Shown here: positions 28,789 through 38,106 of the stretch, one piece after another | Layout: each line of letters opens with the position of its first letter | Numbering within the stretch: the stretch's first letter is position 1 | Assembly: GCA_039962225.1 (NCBI GenBank) | Contig: JAMPKV010000025.1 | Coordinates: 1-64,000, forward strand | Source: Microcoleus sp. AS-A8 | GTDB lineage: Bacteria > Cyanobacteriota > Cyanobacteriia > Cyanobacteriales > Coleofasciculaceae | DNA: 64,000 nucleotides | Direction: 5' to 3' | Translations under genes and position numbers: made by a program | Notes under the pieces: model-generated | Told to the model about the DNA's origin: nothing | The model's database searches: none | What the model saw: only the letters and a program-made list of their open reading frames with translations

Positions 28789-29505
28789 TTAGGCCGCTTC
28801 ACCCACCTTCATGTCGCGCAGGGCGTTGATATCGACTTGAATCGATGGCCCCATTGTGGAAGATACATACACAGTGCGCCAATAACGACCCTTGGCTCCT
28901 GAAGGACGGTTGCGGTCAATCGTTTCCTGCAAAGCTTTCAGATTCACTAGCAGGTCTTCGGCGCTAAAGGATGCTTTACCAAACAACACATGGACGATGC
29001 CGGTGCGGTCAGCCCTAAATTCTAGTTTACCAGCTTTGAATTCTTGAATCGCCTGGGCTAGATCAGAAGTCACGGTTCCACCTTTGGGAGAAGGCATCAA
29101 ACCTCTTGGACCCAAAAGACGACCTAATTTTGCCACTTGGGGCATCACGTCCGGGGTAGCAATCAGGAGGTCAAAGTCCATCATGCCTTTTTGAATTTCG
29201 TCAATCAATTCCTCAGAGCCGACCAAATCAGCACCGGCATTACTCGCTTCCGTAACTTTCTCGCCTCTGGCAATCACAGCTACCCGTACCGTTTGGCCGG
29301 TGCCTTTGGGTAGCGCTACGGTCGTTCGCAGTTGTTGGTCAGTGTACTTCGGGTCAATTCCCAAACGGATATGTGCTTCCGCTGATTCCGGGAATTTTGC
29401 CGTTGCTGTTTCTTTTAAGAGGTTAAGTGCTTCTAAGGGATCGTAAGGTCGATCCTCGACCTTTTTTTGTAGTTCTTGTAGTCGCCGTGATAGCTTTCTC
29501 GTCAT
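28789..29505 (-). CDS. rplA: 50S ribosomal protein L1
   Basis: 238 residues. L1 forms the stalk at the E site and in many bacteria represses its own operon. Diagnostic segments are [52 protein letters not shown] and [16 protein letters not shown], plus the Ser/Met-rich [10 protein letters not shown]. Begins [18 protein letters not shown] after a GGAGAGA site. It lies 93 bases after rplK. Confidence 0.98.
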   Translation of the reverse strand: MTRKLSRRLQELQKKVEDRPYDPLEALNLLKETATAKFPESAEAHIRLGIDPKYTDQQLRTTVALPKGTGQTVRVAVIARGEKVTEASNAGADLVGSEELIDEIQKGMMDFDLLIATPDVMPQVAKLGRLLGPRGLMPSPKGGTVTSDLAQAIQEFKAGKLEFRADRTGIVHVLFGKASFSAEDLLVNLKALQETIDRNRPSGAKGRYWRTVYVSSTMGPSIQVDINALRDMKVGEAA

Positions 29506-29598
29506 CTGTCTCTCCTGGGGTTACTAACGAAGCTAGCGCTTCTCCCCCGAATCGGGTTTACAACTAACTGGTTTGGGGTGAATCTTGAAGCGAGGGCA

Positions 29599-30024
29599 CT
29601 AATCCGCGATCGCTACACCCATATTGCGAGCGGTTCCTTCTACAATTTTCATTGCAGCCTCAATATCATTGGCATTGAGGTCGGGCATTTTCGTTTGGGC
29701 GATTTCTTGGAGTTGCGCCCGCGTAATTGTCCCAACTTTCTGCTTATTGGGTTGACTCGCCCCTTTGGGAATTCCTGCTGCCTTTTGAATCAGCACAGAT
29801 GCGGGTGGAGTTTTGAGAATAAACGTAAAGCTACGATCCTCAAACACCGAAATTTCGACCGGCACGACCATTCCCGCCTGATCGGCTGTTTTGGCGTTGT
29901 ACTCCTTACAGAACGCCATAATATTGACCCCGTGTTGACCCAATGCCGGACCAACGGGCGGGGCAGGGTTGGCTTTCCCCGCTGGGAGAGCCAACTTAAT
30001 CATTGCAACGACTTTTTTGGCCAT
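29599..30024 (-). CDS. rplK: 50S ribosomal protein L11
   Basis: 141 residues, the standard length. The N-terminal domain has [20 protein letters not shown] and the C-terminal rRNA-binding domain [20 protein letters not shown] with GTARNMG. It is part of the GTPase centre with L10/L12. It follows nusG by two bases and is co-transcribed with it. Confidence 0.98.
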   Translation of the reverse strand: MAKKVVAMIKLALPAGKANPAPPVGPALGQHGVNIMAFCKEYNAKTADQAGMVVPVEISVFEDRSFTFILKTPPASVLIQKAAGIPKGASQPNKQKVGTITRAQLQEIAQTKMPDLNANDIEAAMKIVEGTARNMGVAIAD

Positions 30025-30026
30025 TT

Positions 30027-30644
30027 CTAGCTAGTTTTTTGAACCTGGTTGAATTCCAATTCTACTGGCGTATCTCGTCCAAAAATCGAGAGTAACGCTT
30101 TCAGTTTGCTCCTTTCGGGGCTAACTTCAATCACCTCGCCTTCAAAATCTTTGAAGGGACCCGAAAGCACCACGATTTTGTCTCCGACTGCCATATCAAT
30201 TTTGACAACCGGCTCTTGCTCCTGGGCTTGCTTGAAGATCCGTTCGATTTCTCCGGGACTCAGTGGCACGGGTTTTACATGTCCCCGTCCCCGTCCATAG
30301 CGACGTTTTTGTTCTGCCCCAACAAAATTAATCACATTTGGTGTGTTTTTAACAACCTGCCAGGCGTCGTCATCCATCACCATTTGGACTAATACGTAAC
30401 CGGGGAAGACTTTTTCTTCGGAGTGTTGCCGAGAACCATCCTTCCGGATTTTCACCGTCGGCGTCTGCGGAATCTGCACTCTTAAAATCCGGTCAGCCAC
30501 ATCCAATGTTTGAATGCGCTGTTCCAGGTTGGTCTTGACTCGCTTTTCACAGCCAGAGGCCACCTGAACCGCATACCAGTGGGCGGTTTGAGTTTGTTCG
30601 GGTTGTTGATTTGAATCGTTTGATTCGTCTGCTGCAAAACTCAT
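30027..30644 (-). CDS. nusG: Transcription termination/antitermination factor NusG
   Basis: About 205 residues from the ATG at 30642-30644, which overlaps the secE stop as ATGA; a longer frame inside secE is not needed. It has the NGN domain ([20 protein letters not shown], then [10 protein letters not shown]) and the KOW domain ([19 protein letters not shown]) at the C-terminus. It contacts RNA polymerase clamp and links to Rho and ribosome. The N-terminal 20 residues are Gln/Ser-rich and variable. Confidence 0.97.
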   Translation of the reverse strand: MSFAADESNDSNQQPEQTQTAHWYAVQVASGCEKRVKTNLEQRIQTLDVADRILRVQIPQTPTVKIRKDGSRQHSEEKVFPGYVLVQMVMDDDAWQVVKNTPNVINFVGAEQKRRYGRGRGHVKPVPLSPGEIERIFKQAQEQEPVVKIDMAVGDKIVVLSGPFKDFEGEVIEVSPERSKLKALLSIFGRDTPVELEFNQVQKTS

Positions 30645-30877
30645 TGGGGTAAGAATACGCTCTGTGATACCCATACAAATAGGCCATCCACCAAATAGAT
30701 TAAGGTGGCGCTTAAGATTACCATCAGTAGCACAGCTGCTGATTCGCTAATTAACTGCTGCCGACTCGGCCAAACGACTTTACCGAGTTCTTCTTTGGTG
30801 TCATCAAAGAACGTTGCTACGTTAAACCCGGATTCAGTGCTTTGAGTCTCTGATTCAGTTTTCGTTTTTTTTGCCAC
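30641..30877 (-). CDS. secE: Preprotein translocase subunit SecE
   Basis: About 78 residues from the GTG at 30877 (MAKKTKTES), preceded by AAGG; a second GTG 21 bases upstream is less likely. The conserved amphipathic helix EELGKVVWPSRQQL is followed by one transmembrane helix. SecE clamps SecY in the translocon of plasma and thylakoid membranes. It overlaps nusG by four bases, the typical secE-nusG pair. Confidence 0.95.
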   Translation of the reverse strand: MAKKTKTESETQSTESGFNVATFFDDTKEELGKVVWPSRQQLISESAAVLLMVILSATLIYLVDGLFVWVSQSVFLPQ

Positions 30878-31158
30878 GACCTTAAATCTCCCCGTCACTC
30901 GATTTTAGATGCAAGATTCTTGGATTTATCTGCCCACAACGTTGATATTTGTGGGAGGACAGGGCGTTTACCCGGAGAAACCCAATCGCCAAGCCTCCAT
31001 TAACGCAGCTTTAAGGTATCTCCGTGATGAGATACTTTGCAACCACTTCCACAACAAGTTTACCCGAATTTTTTGACTTTCATGGGAGAAGAACAGTCAA
31101 AGTAGTGCCTTCGGGCAGAAACGGAACTTTGTCTTTCTACATTGTATTGATTTTAGAG

Positions 31159-31231
31159 CGCGCCCTGGAGGACTTGAACCCCCGACATCAGGTTTTGGAG
31201 ACCTGCGTTCTACCAACTGAACTAAGAGCGC
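31159..31231 (-). tRNA. trnW: tRNA-Trp (CCA)
   Basis: 73 bases. Acceptor arms GCGCTCT and AGGGCGC pair with one G-U. The D-arm is TTAGTTCAGTTGGTAGAAC, the anticodon loop CTCCAAA gives CCA, and the T-arm GGGGGTTCAAGTCCTCC has one mispair. Discriminator G; CCA is not encoded. Its place just upstream of secE is conserved in many cyanobacteria and other bacteria. Confidence 0.95.
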
Positions 31232-31327
31232 ACGGAGTGATTGGGGTAGTAATCTTAAACCCCTCACATCACATTATTTAGTTTAGCGCAGGGCGTCAAC
31301 ATAAAGTCAATGCCTTGCCAAATTAAG

Positions 31328-31690
31328 TTATATTCCCCGGTCGAAGCGTTGTTTGATGCGAGTCGCTTTACCCACGCGATCGCGTAAATAGAACAACTTC
31401 GCCCGACGCACCTTACCTCGACGGATAATTTTAATGCTCTCCACTCGCGGAGAATGTATCAAGAATACCCGTTCTACTCCGACTCCCTGAAAAACACGTC
31501 GTACTGTGATGGTTTCGTTGATACTACCGTTACGCATAGCAATTACGGTGCCTTCGTAAGGCTGTACCCGTTCTTTGCCACCTTCTCGGATTCTTACCCC
31601 AACCCGAACCGTGTCGCCGACATGAATCACGGGAAGGTTTGATTTCAGCTGTTCCGCTTCGATCGAGCGAATAATCTCTTGAGCCTTCAT
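31328..31690 (-). CDS. rplS: 50S ribosomal protein L19
   Basis: 120 residues. Diagnostic segments: [59 protein letters not shown], and [21 protein letters not shown]19 lies at the interface between subunits near the A site. It starts 97 bases upstream of the tRNA-Trp gene on the same strand and may share transcription with secE-nusG. The ATG follows a poor ribosome-binding site (AAAAAACC). Confidence 0.97.
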   Translation of the reverse strand: MKAQEIIRSIEAEQLKSNLPVIHVGDTVRVGVRIREGGKERVQPYEGTVIAMRNGSINETITVRRVFQGVGVERVFLIHSPRVESIKIIRRGKVRRAKLFYLRDRVGKATRIKQRFDRGI

Positions 31691-31761
31691 GGTTTTTTAA
31701 TAAAAATCACAATCTCTAATAATAGCCTGTTCGTTAAGCTTGCGTCTAGAGATTTCCGAAA

Positions 31762-31796
31762 AACAATCCCACTTTTCAAAAAGTGGGATTGTTAAT
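31762..31796. terminator. Bidirectional terminator after the porin gene
   Basis: AACAATCCCACTTTT and AAAAGTGGGATTGTT form a near-perfect 15-base-pair hairpin over a short loop. Read leftward it ends the porin gene. Confidence 0.7.
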
Positions 31797-31907
31797 GTCT
31801 TCTCTTCGCTTACTAGCCAACCGTGAAGCACTTAGCAATACTGATGAACAGAAAGCTTCTCTGAGAAATTAGTAAAATGTGCTTCACCCAGTTGACCACC
31901 AACTTGA

Positions 31908-33920
31908 CTAGAAGGTGAATGTGGTTCGGAGGGTACCGATAAAGATGTCGTCGTTGCGGCTATCATGACCCGGTGCCGTCAGCCAGATCACACCAGGAGT
32001 GATGAGAATATTGGGGGATAGTCTGAACCTATAGAAGCCTTCTAGGTGGAGGCTGGTGTCGCGATCGCTGCGACGACCCACATCAATCGCCTGAAGACCA
32101 CCAATCCGACTGGCGAGAGCTGCACTACTCGTACCCGTCAGCTTGGGTTCCATACCCACCACAAAGCCGAGGGAGCTACCTTTCTTGCCAAAATCGTTGA
32201 TCGAGAGTGTGCCGCCATATGTCCAAACATCTGCATCACCGACACCAATCACTCTGGCAGCCGTGTATGCACCCCAGCCACTCAAAATCAGTTTGGGACT
32301 GAAGGCAAAAGAGGCTTCTAGACCGTAGGAGTTACCAACCACAGGACGACCAGTAACTTGGACATTAGAAGCAATACTCCCTGTACCGTGATTGAGTCCT
32401 ATACCGCTACCCGTGTACGAATTCACGTAAGTTGCAGCGATTTTGAAGGCCTCGAATGGCTTAAAGGATAGCTGAGCTAGAGCGCTGTAGTTGCCATCAA
32501 AAAGGCCAGCGCCTTCATCAGGATTGTTGCCCTCATCACTCGTATAAACTGCGTCAAATCGGAGAGGACGTTTTCCTCCACCCAAGGTTAATGCCGCCCC
32601 TGTCCCCTGACGACCCATACGATAGATGGGGCTAAAACGACCAAAGCGGGACAAAGCACCCGTACCACTGGAGTCTAAGCCAGGGTTGACTACATCCACA
32701 ATGTCTTCAAAGGGAACCCCAAGGGCTAGGAGGTATGCTTGGCCGAAGTTTCCTAGTGGAAAGCGGTAGAATAATCGGTCGATCTCAATATTGTTGCCAC
32801 TGCTATTCGGATCGCCAGTAAATGATGAGAAACCAAATCGACCCTCTCTGGTGATATTGGTACCTGGAGCAGCGGGCGTAGAACTTCTTAACGGGCCAAA
32901 CTCAGTAACATTACCGGCCTGAAGACGAGTCCGCAATAAATCTTTCCCTGTGAAGCTGGTCTCGAAAGCAAGCCGTACCCGATCTTGGAAGACTGTCTCA
33001 TCTCTGGCATAATCGCGATCGCCGGGAAAGGCTCTTCTCCCCGCCGCTTGATCGCCAAACAAATCGCTAATAGCGAAGATGACTTCACCGCGAAGCTTGG
33101 TCGTTGTCGAGAACTGGTGATCTTCTAAGAACGCTACCCGTCCGTCCAACTGATCCACTCGCGTTCCCAGGGCGGTTATTTCCGATCTGAATTCATCAAC
33201 CAGCCGTTGCAGCGTTTCCAGATCCTGTTTAGTAACGAAGTTTTCACCACCACCTCCGACGAGCCGCTCAATTTGCTGTAAGCAGGCATTCAATCCAGCA
33301 GCAAATTCATAGCGTGTCATCGCTCGGTTGCCCCGGAAAGTACCATCGGGATAACCTGCAATACACCCATAGCGCTCTACAAGACTTCGCAGCGCTTCAT
33401 AAGCCCAATCCGTAGGTCTGACGTCGCTCAGTTGGGTGACATTGGTGACTTGGTCAATCGAGTCAGCACTACCGTTATTTTCTTGATATTGCTGGATTTG
33501 CTGCAAAACTTCGCCAGATTCAGCGGTTGTGTTATCTGAGGCGGGTACCTGTTGAGCCAGGGTACTCTCAGCCCCGTTTACATTAACGCTAGGGTGGGTT
33601 GGGGTTTGTGGGGAAACGGAGGGTTGGGTCTGTGTAATCTCAGGTAGCTGGTTTGAGGCTTCAACTGCGCTCTCAGGTAGTGCAGCTCGGTCTGTTCCAG
33701 TGGCTACTGTTGGGTCAGGAACATTTTGGGAAGCAATAGGGCTGCTAGAAATAACTGGAGTTTGAGGCAGCTCAGTTGACGACGCCGTCGTAACTTCAGT
33801 AGAATTTCCCGTTGTCTGTTTGGACGAACTCTCTTGAGCATAAGCGCTCCCAGAAAACAATAGAGAAGCTCCCAGTACAACTGGACTGAGCCTTAGAATT
33901 TTCCAAAACAAGGTTGACAT
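31908..33920 (-). CDS. SLH-domain OprB-type outer-membrane porin
   Basis: 670 residues. Signal peptide (SPVVLGASLLFSGSAYAQ), a Ser/Thr/Pro-rich linker to about 165, then one SLH domain (VTQLSDVRPTDWAYEALRSL ... YPDGTFRGNRAMTRYEFAAG), a coiled-coil stretch with FVTKQDLETLQRLVDEF, and an OprB beta-barrel to the C-terminus, which ends in the outer-membrane signature Phe (TTFTF). These are the main cyanobacterial porins (SomA/Slr1841-type): the SLH part binds the periplasmic cell-wall polymer, and the barrel lets ions, including iron, pass. Upstream spacing of 650 bases suggests independent regulation. Confidence 0.92.
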   Translation of the reverse strand: MSTLFWKILRLSPVVLGASLLFSGSAYAQESSSKQTTGNSTEVTTASSTELPQTPVISSSPIASQNVPDPTVATGTDRAALPESAVEASNQLPEITQTQPSVSPQTPTHPSVNVNGAESTLAQQVPASDNTTAESGEVLQQIQQYQENNGSADSIDQVTNVTQLSDVRPTDWAYEALRSLVERYGCIAGYPDGTFRGNRAMTRYEFAAGLNACLQQIERLVGGGGENFVTKQDLETLQRLVDEFRSEITALGTRVDQLDGRVAFLEDHQFSTTTKLRGEVIFAISDLFGDQAAGRRAFPGDRDYARDETVFQDRVRLAFETSFTGKDLLRTRLQAGNVTEFGPLRSSTPAAPGTNITREGRFGFSSFTGDPNSSGNNIEIDRLFYRFPLGNFGQAYLLALGVPFEDIVDVVNPGLDSSGTGALSRFGRFSPIYRMGRQGTGAALTLGGGKRPLRFDAVYTSDEGNNPDEGAGLFDGNYSALAQLSFKPFEAFKIAATYVNSYTGSGIGLNHGTGSIASNVQVTGRPVVGNSYGLEASFAFSPKLILSGWGAYTAARVIGVGDADVWTYGGTLSINDFGKKGSSLGFVVGMEPKLTGTSSAALASRIGGLQAIDVGRRSDRDTSLHLEGFYRFRLSPNILITPGVIWLTAPGHDSRNDDIFIGTLRTTFTF

Positions 33921-34577
33921 GATGCTTATTAATCCTCACACCGAATAGACGATCAAGAAACATGAAACGTGGATTCATCAGCCACAGAGTTCTTGATTTT
34001 ATTAAACACCATCGAAATCACTACTCATAAATTAGAGTATCATCTTTTTTTATCTGACAATAATTTTTTGAAAATATTTACTGATTTCAAAAAACTTCTA
34101 GCATCCCTAAAACTAAACGAACAAAAATCACCTTTTATTTAGTCAATGAATTAAATACTTAGAGCAATGCCAGCTAGTTTTGTAATCTGGTACACATTTG
34201 AGCGAAGAGTAACAAGGAGTGGTTTTAAAATTCACTCGTGCCAAGGATTAAACACTATTGTGTTCGGCTTTACTGACCTAATAATCCCAACTTAAAAATT
34301 TTAATTTCAAGATAGTATAAACTAAAACTTGCTTTTGAACACACGGTCGCGGTACGTTTGGCAAACATCATCAAAGACTCCTGGGAAGAATTGAGGAAAT
34401 AACTCAATCCCAGCCTATTCGCCATTTCGTATAAACGAGCCAGAGTTCTTGTAACGATAGTAGGGCGGTCAGTTTAGGAATTGGTAAGAGTTGGGTAATC
34501 CTGAGGTTAAGCCAGCATTAGTCATGACTGGATTGAGGAATCAAAGAGCCATGACCTTTTTGGATTTTTGACTTTTT
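33921..34577. other. AT-rich intergenic region upstream of the porin
   Basis: Strongly AT-rich at 34010-34160 and 34290-34340, otherwise without features I can support. It holds the porin promoter and the 3' flank of phoU. No gene seen. Confidence 0.4.
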
Positions 34578-35243
34578 CTATCGATGACCTGTGACAATGT
34601 AAGTCACTCGTTGACCAATGTTGGTGGCATGATCGGCCATGCGTTCCAAATGACGAATGACGAGAGCTAACAAGAGAATAGGTTCCACAACGCCTTTGAT
34701 ATCCTGTTGATGAGCTAGGGTGTGGTAAAGTGTGTCGTAAGCTGTATCGACTTTATCATCCAGCTCCTGAATCGAGCGCCCAGCGTTGGCGTCTAAATCG
34801 GCTAGCGCCACTAAACTGGTAGCGAGCATCGCTTGGGCATGATGAGACATCACCTCAATTTGAGGTAAGCAAGCATGAGGCGGGTAGGGTAAGAGTTTGA
34901 GGGCAAGTTCGGCTAAATCTTCGGCATAATCGCCAATGCGCTCTAAGTCTCGCACCAACTGCATAAACGCGCTGAGGAGGCGTAAGTCCTGAGCCACGGG
35001 GGCTTCAAGCGTCATCAGCGTGGCACACTCTAACTCAATATGGCGATAATAGCGATCAATTTGCTGATCGAGTAAGGGAAGGGCCTGGGCGGCTTCCAAG
35101 TTTTGGGAAAATAGAGCTTGGTGGCTCATACGGAAAGAGTTTTCAACCAATGCGCCCATACGCAAGACATCTTGCTCTAAGCGCCTGAGGCTGCGTTGAA
35201 AATGAAGACGTTCAGAATTGCTATTTGCAGAAGATAGACTCAC
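34578..35243 (-). CDS. phoU: Phosphate signalling complex protein PhoU
   Basis: 221 residues. Two PhoU three-helix repeats: FQRSLRRLEQDVLRMGALVE ... MRLVRDLERIGDYAEDLAEL in the first, and the second with LALVIRHLERMADHATNIGQRV. The E/DXXRXXD metal-binding motifs are present (LERIGDYAED, LERMADHATN). PhoU damps SphS/PhoR kinase through the Pst transporter when phosphate is plentiful. It is downstream of sphS and sphR on the same strand, forming a phosphate-sensing operon, although pst genes are not here. Confidence 0.95.
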   Translation of the reverse strand: MSLSSANSNSERLHFQRSLRRLEQDVLRMGALVENSFRMSHQALFSQNLEAAQALPLLDQQIDRYYRHIELECATLMTLEAPVAQDLRLLSAFMQLVRDLERIGDYAEDLAELALKLLPYPPHACLPQIEVMSHHAQAMLATSLVALADLDANAGRSIQELDDKVDTAYDTLYHTLAHQQDIKGVVEPILLLALVIRHLERMADHATNIGQRVTYIVTGHR

Positions 35244-35311
35244 CTCAAATGCCTTAAAGAATCAGAGCGAGTATTAACGACTATTTACAGTGATAGCAAA
35301 TCAACGTTAAC

Positions 35312-36685
35312 TTAAAGTAAATTTTTGCGATCGGGTAGTTGAATTTGTAACCAAGCCCCCCCCGTCTCCGGATGATTTTTCGCCTGGACAGTACCTCCGT
35401 GAGCTTGAATAATTTGTTGCACAATGGAGAGTCCTAAGCCACTACCACTGCTTCCGACGATGGTACAAGGCTCAGATGTACCTGGTGACTTTTGCCGTGA
35501 GGGATCTCCTCGGTAAAGCCGCTTAAAAACATGAGGTAAGTCTGATTCGGTGAAACCAGCGCCTGAGTCAATGATATCGATTTGAATCAGTGAGCCTGAA
35601 GCGTTGCGCTCAAGCTCGTCGGAGGCGTTGCCCAAGGGGAAAGAATCAATCGTCACCTCAACCTCACTATCGACGGCTGGTGCTTCTAGGCGAGTCACTT
35701 CAACCTGAATGGTTCCTTGAGGAAAGCTGTGTTTAATACTGTTATCGAATAAATTCAGAAAAACTTGGGTGAGGCGGGCTTCATCAGCTCTGATCCAGAG
35801 GGTGTCCAGGCCAAAATAGGCCAAACATAGTTGCTTTTGCTGTGCCAAAGGTTCCACAGTTAACCAGGTGGACTGAATTAAAGACCGCAGTTCTATCGAC
35901 TGATAAGTGAGACTTTGGCTAGGGTTTTTCTCTAGATTGCTGAGTTCCAGCCAATTTTGAACAAGGTTGATCAGTCGGTTGGTTTCGTGCAGCAGTTGTT
36001 CAACCCAGCGGCGTGCAGGATTCTCCAGACGTCCTTCTAAAGCTTCCGCTACCAAGCGAATTGAAGTCAGAGGTGTTCTCAGTTCGTGGGCTAAGTCCGA
36101 AAACCACTGATTGCGGGATTGAGCGAGTTCGACGAGAGGTTGCCGATTTTCCAGAAAGACTCCAACGTGTCCGTGAGGGAGAGGCCAACTCGAAGCGCGT
36201 AAGGTGAGCGATTGTACATCCCCCATCGCTTCCCCATCTAAACAAGGAGGGTGAAAGACCCATTCTTGGATAGTCGGTTTTTGCTGATGACGAGTTTGTT
36301 CAATGAGCTGATCGAGTTCGTAGGAACGCACCAGTTCTAGTAATAAGCGTAGCTGTCTGGGTTCCCATCGATCAATCTGCAACAACTGACGCGCTTGCTC
36401 ATTGCACCAGAGTAACCGATTCTCTTCATCGACCTGCAAGTATCCGACGGGTGCTACCTCTAGCAGTCGCCGCCCTGTTTGCAGTCTTTCTTCCAGCTTG
36501 GCTCGATGCTCATTGGCTAGCGCAATTTCTTGTCGCAAGCGAGAAACGGCTGACAGAGCTGTACTAGAGGCATCCGTCTGTAATACACCCAACATTTGTT
36601 CCAGTTGCCGTTGGAGTCGTTGCCTCTGCCAGAGGCAAAACCCAATTCCCACAGCCAGACCCAGTAGAAATGCCAGTAGGGTCAT
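35312..36685 (-). CDS. sphS: Phosphate-sensing histidine kinase SphS (PhoR-like)
   Basis: 457 residues. One N-terminal transmembrane helix (MTLLAFLLGLAVGIGFCLW), a PAS domain about 70-180 (EVAPVGYLQVDEENRLLWCN), HisKA with His200 (FSDLAHELRTPLTSIRL) and an HATPase domain with LNLFDNSIKHS and GSGLGLSIVQQII. Autophosphorylated in low phosphate, it passes phosphate to SphR. It lies between sphR and phoU, as in the phosphate regulon of other cyanobacteria. A GTTGAA-type repeat block separates it from sphR. ATG at 36685. Confidence 0.92.
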   Translation of the reverse strand: MTLLAFLLGLAVGIGFCLWQRQRLQRQLEQMLGVLQTDASSTALSAVSRLRQEIALANEHRAKLEERLQTGRRLLEVAPVGYLQVDEENRLLWCNEQARQLLQIDRWEPRQLRLLLELVRSYELDQLIEQTRHQQKPTIQEWVFHPPCLDGEAMGDVQSLTLRASSWPLPHGHVGVFLENRQPLVELAQSRNQWFSDLAHELRTPLTSIRLVAEALEGRLENPARRWVEQLLHETNRLINLVQNWLELSNLEKNPSQSLTYQSIELRSLIQSTWLTVEPLAQQKQLCLAYFGLDTLWIRADEARLTQVFLNLFDNSIKHSFPQGTIQVEVTRLEAPAVDSEVEVTIDSFPLGNASDELERNASGSLIQIDIIDSGAGFTESDLPHVFKRLYRGDPSRQKSPGTSEPCTIVGSSGSGLGLSIVQQIIQAHGGTVQAKNHPETGGAWLQIQLPDRKNLL

Positions 36686-36698
36686 CGTTTATTGGTTG

Positions 36699-36835
36699 CA
36701 AGGTTGAAGATTTGCAGGTTGAAAGTTTAAACATTGTAACTTTTCAATACTGGCATAACACGTTCAACTCTCAACGGCTCAAACTCTATCACTGTGTCCG
36801 AGCGCCGCCAAGCTTCAACCTTCTTATTGCCCTGT
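36699..36835. repeat. GTTGAA-type repeat block 2
   Basis: Spacer between sphR and sphS. GTTGAAGATTTGCAGGTTG and similar direct units face CTCAACGGCTCAA, TTCAACCTTC at the other end, so the arms could pair. See the block at 28467. Confidence 0.5.
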
Positions 36836-37588
36836 TCAACCAAAGCGGTAGCCGAAACCCCGAACTGTAATCAGGTATTCTGGCTGACTGGGGTCTTGTT
36901 CTAATTTTTCTCGCAACCAGCGAATATGAACATCCACTGTTTTTGTGTCACCCAAAAAATCGGGCCCCCATACCTGATCGATTAACTGTTCTCGCGACCA
37001 AACCCGGCGCGGATAACTCATGAATAGTTCTAAAAGTCGGAATTCCTTGGGTGATAAATTAACTTCTTTCCCCCGAACCATGACGCGGCACTCTTGAGGG
37101 TAGAGGGTAACATCCCGCATTTGCAGCATGGGTGTTTGAGGCAAGGAGATCAGGCGTTGACGACGCAGTAAGGCACGGCAACGGGCAATCAGCTCGCGCA
37201 TACTGAAGGGTTTGGTGAGGTAGTCATCTGCGCCGACTTCCAAGCCCAAAACCCGGTCTGTTTCACTGGCTTTGGCGCTGAGAATCAAGATAGGGACAAA
37301 GTTCCCCTGGTAACGTAACAAGCGACACAGATCTAATCCATTGATCTGAGGCAACATCAAATCCAAAATGAGTAAGTCAAATTGGAACTCCCCGTCTGCT
37401 GGCTCGCCATCTTGAAACAGTGCTAGTGCTGTACGCCCATCGATGGCCGTGGTCACCTCGAAGCCTTCTTCTTCTAAAGCTAGAACAAGCATTTCCCGAA
37501 TTAAATCTTCGTCTTCCACGACCAGAATTCGCGTCGCTTGCGTCAGCTCTGGACGGGTAGGACTCTGCGGTAGATCGAGAGAAAGCAT
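36836..37588 (-). CDS. sphR: Phosphate response regulator SphR (PhoB-like)
   Basis: 250 residues. Receiver domain with Asp76 in LLILDLMLPQINGLDLC, acidic pair near 25 (VVEDED), Lys in DDYLTKPFS, then an OmpR/PhoB-type winged helix with KEFRLLELFMSYPRRVWSRE and DVHIRWLREKLEQDP. It switches on alkaline phosphatase, pst and related genes in low phosphate in Synechococcus and Synechocystis. First gene of the set, 150 bases before sphS. Both parts are complete. Confidence 0.93.
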   Translation of the reverse strand: MLSLDLPQSPTRPELTQATRILVVEDEDLIREMLVLALEEEGFEVTTAIDGRTALALFQDGEPADGEFQFDLLILDLMLPQINGLDLCRLLRYQGNFVPILILSAKASETDRVLGLEVGADDYLTKPFSMRELIARCRALLRRQRLISLPQTPMLQMRDVTLYPQECRVMVRGKEVNLSPKEFRLLELFMSYPRRVWSREQLIDQVWGPDFLGDTKTVDVHIRWLREKLEQDPSQPEYLITVRGFGYRFG

Positions 37589-37769
37589 AAATTAAGTAAC
37601 CGAGTGTTTTGAAGTTCTAAGCCAAGGTATACACCAAAACTACTCCCTCACACAGAGAAAAAAGGTCTAGGAATATACGTCTTCTTAGTACAGCTTTACA
37701 CAAACCTGTAAACGCTAGCGTTTTAAGAGTTAATAAGTTTTGCTTGAGTTTGTTGCTGATGCCAACTTA
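37589..37769. other. Spacer between sphR and small-RNA copy B
   Basis: No coding frame with support. It holds the sphR promoter region on the minus strand, which I cannot place. Confidence 0.35.
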
Positions 37770-37797
37770 TTGCAATAATATTCACAGGATGTAATAC
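37770..37797 (+). promoter_or_regulatory. Promoter of putative small RNA, copy B
   Basis: TTGCAA (37770-37775) and TAATAC (37792-37797) are spaced by 16 bases, with the spacer start TAATATTC identical to copy A at 23511-23518. Confidence 0.6.
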
Positions 37798-37799
37798 AA

Positions 37800-37885
37800 G
37801 TCATACGCTTAGTATGACAGATAGAGGGGTTGACAGCATAAAGGCAGAGAGCTGTAGATTACGGCTCTCTTGCTTTCACTGTTTC
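37800..37885 (+). ncRNA. Putative small RNA, copy B of a two-member family
   Basis: The dyad GTCATAC (37800-37806) and GTATGAC (37812-37818) is followed by ATAGAGGGGTTGACAGCATA and a hairpin AGAGAGC (37846-37852)/GCTCTCT (37864-37870), then TTGCTTTCAC. Copy A (23536-23630) has the same order of parts and many shared bases, while the hairpin arms differ in sequence but not in pairing, as expected for a conserved RNA. The transcript's job is unknown. Confidence 0.5.
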
Positions 37886-38106
37886 ATCGGTTGCAACCCT
37901 CAGGGTTATCTACTTCAGCTTCAATCTTATACGTCTCCAATCCCGTTGCGGCTTGGAGCTATAAGTGCATCGCTATCGTTACGGGTCGCTTTCTCGCAAG
38001 AGTCTACATCAGCCAAAATTGAGAGGACTTGCCGACGCGACAAACTCCTGCCATCGTCTACAGAGCATACAGAGCCTAAAGATTATCGACGCGAGACTAA
38101 AGAACA

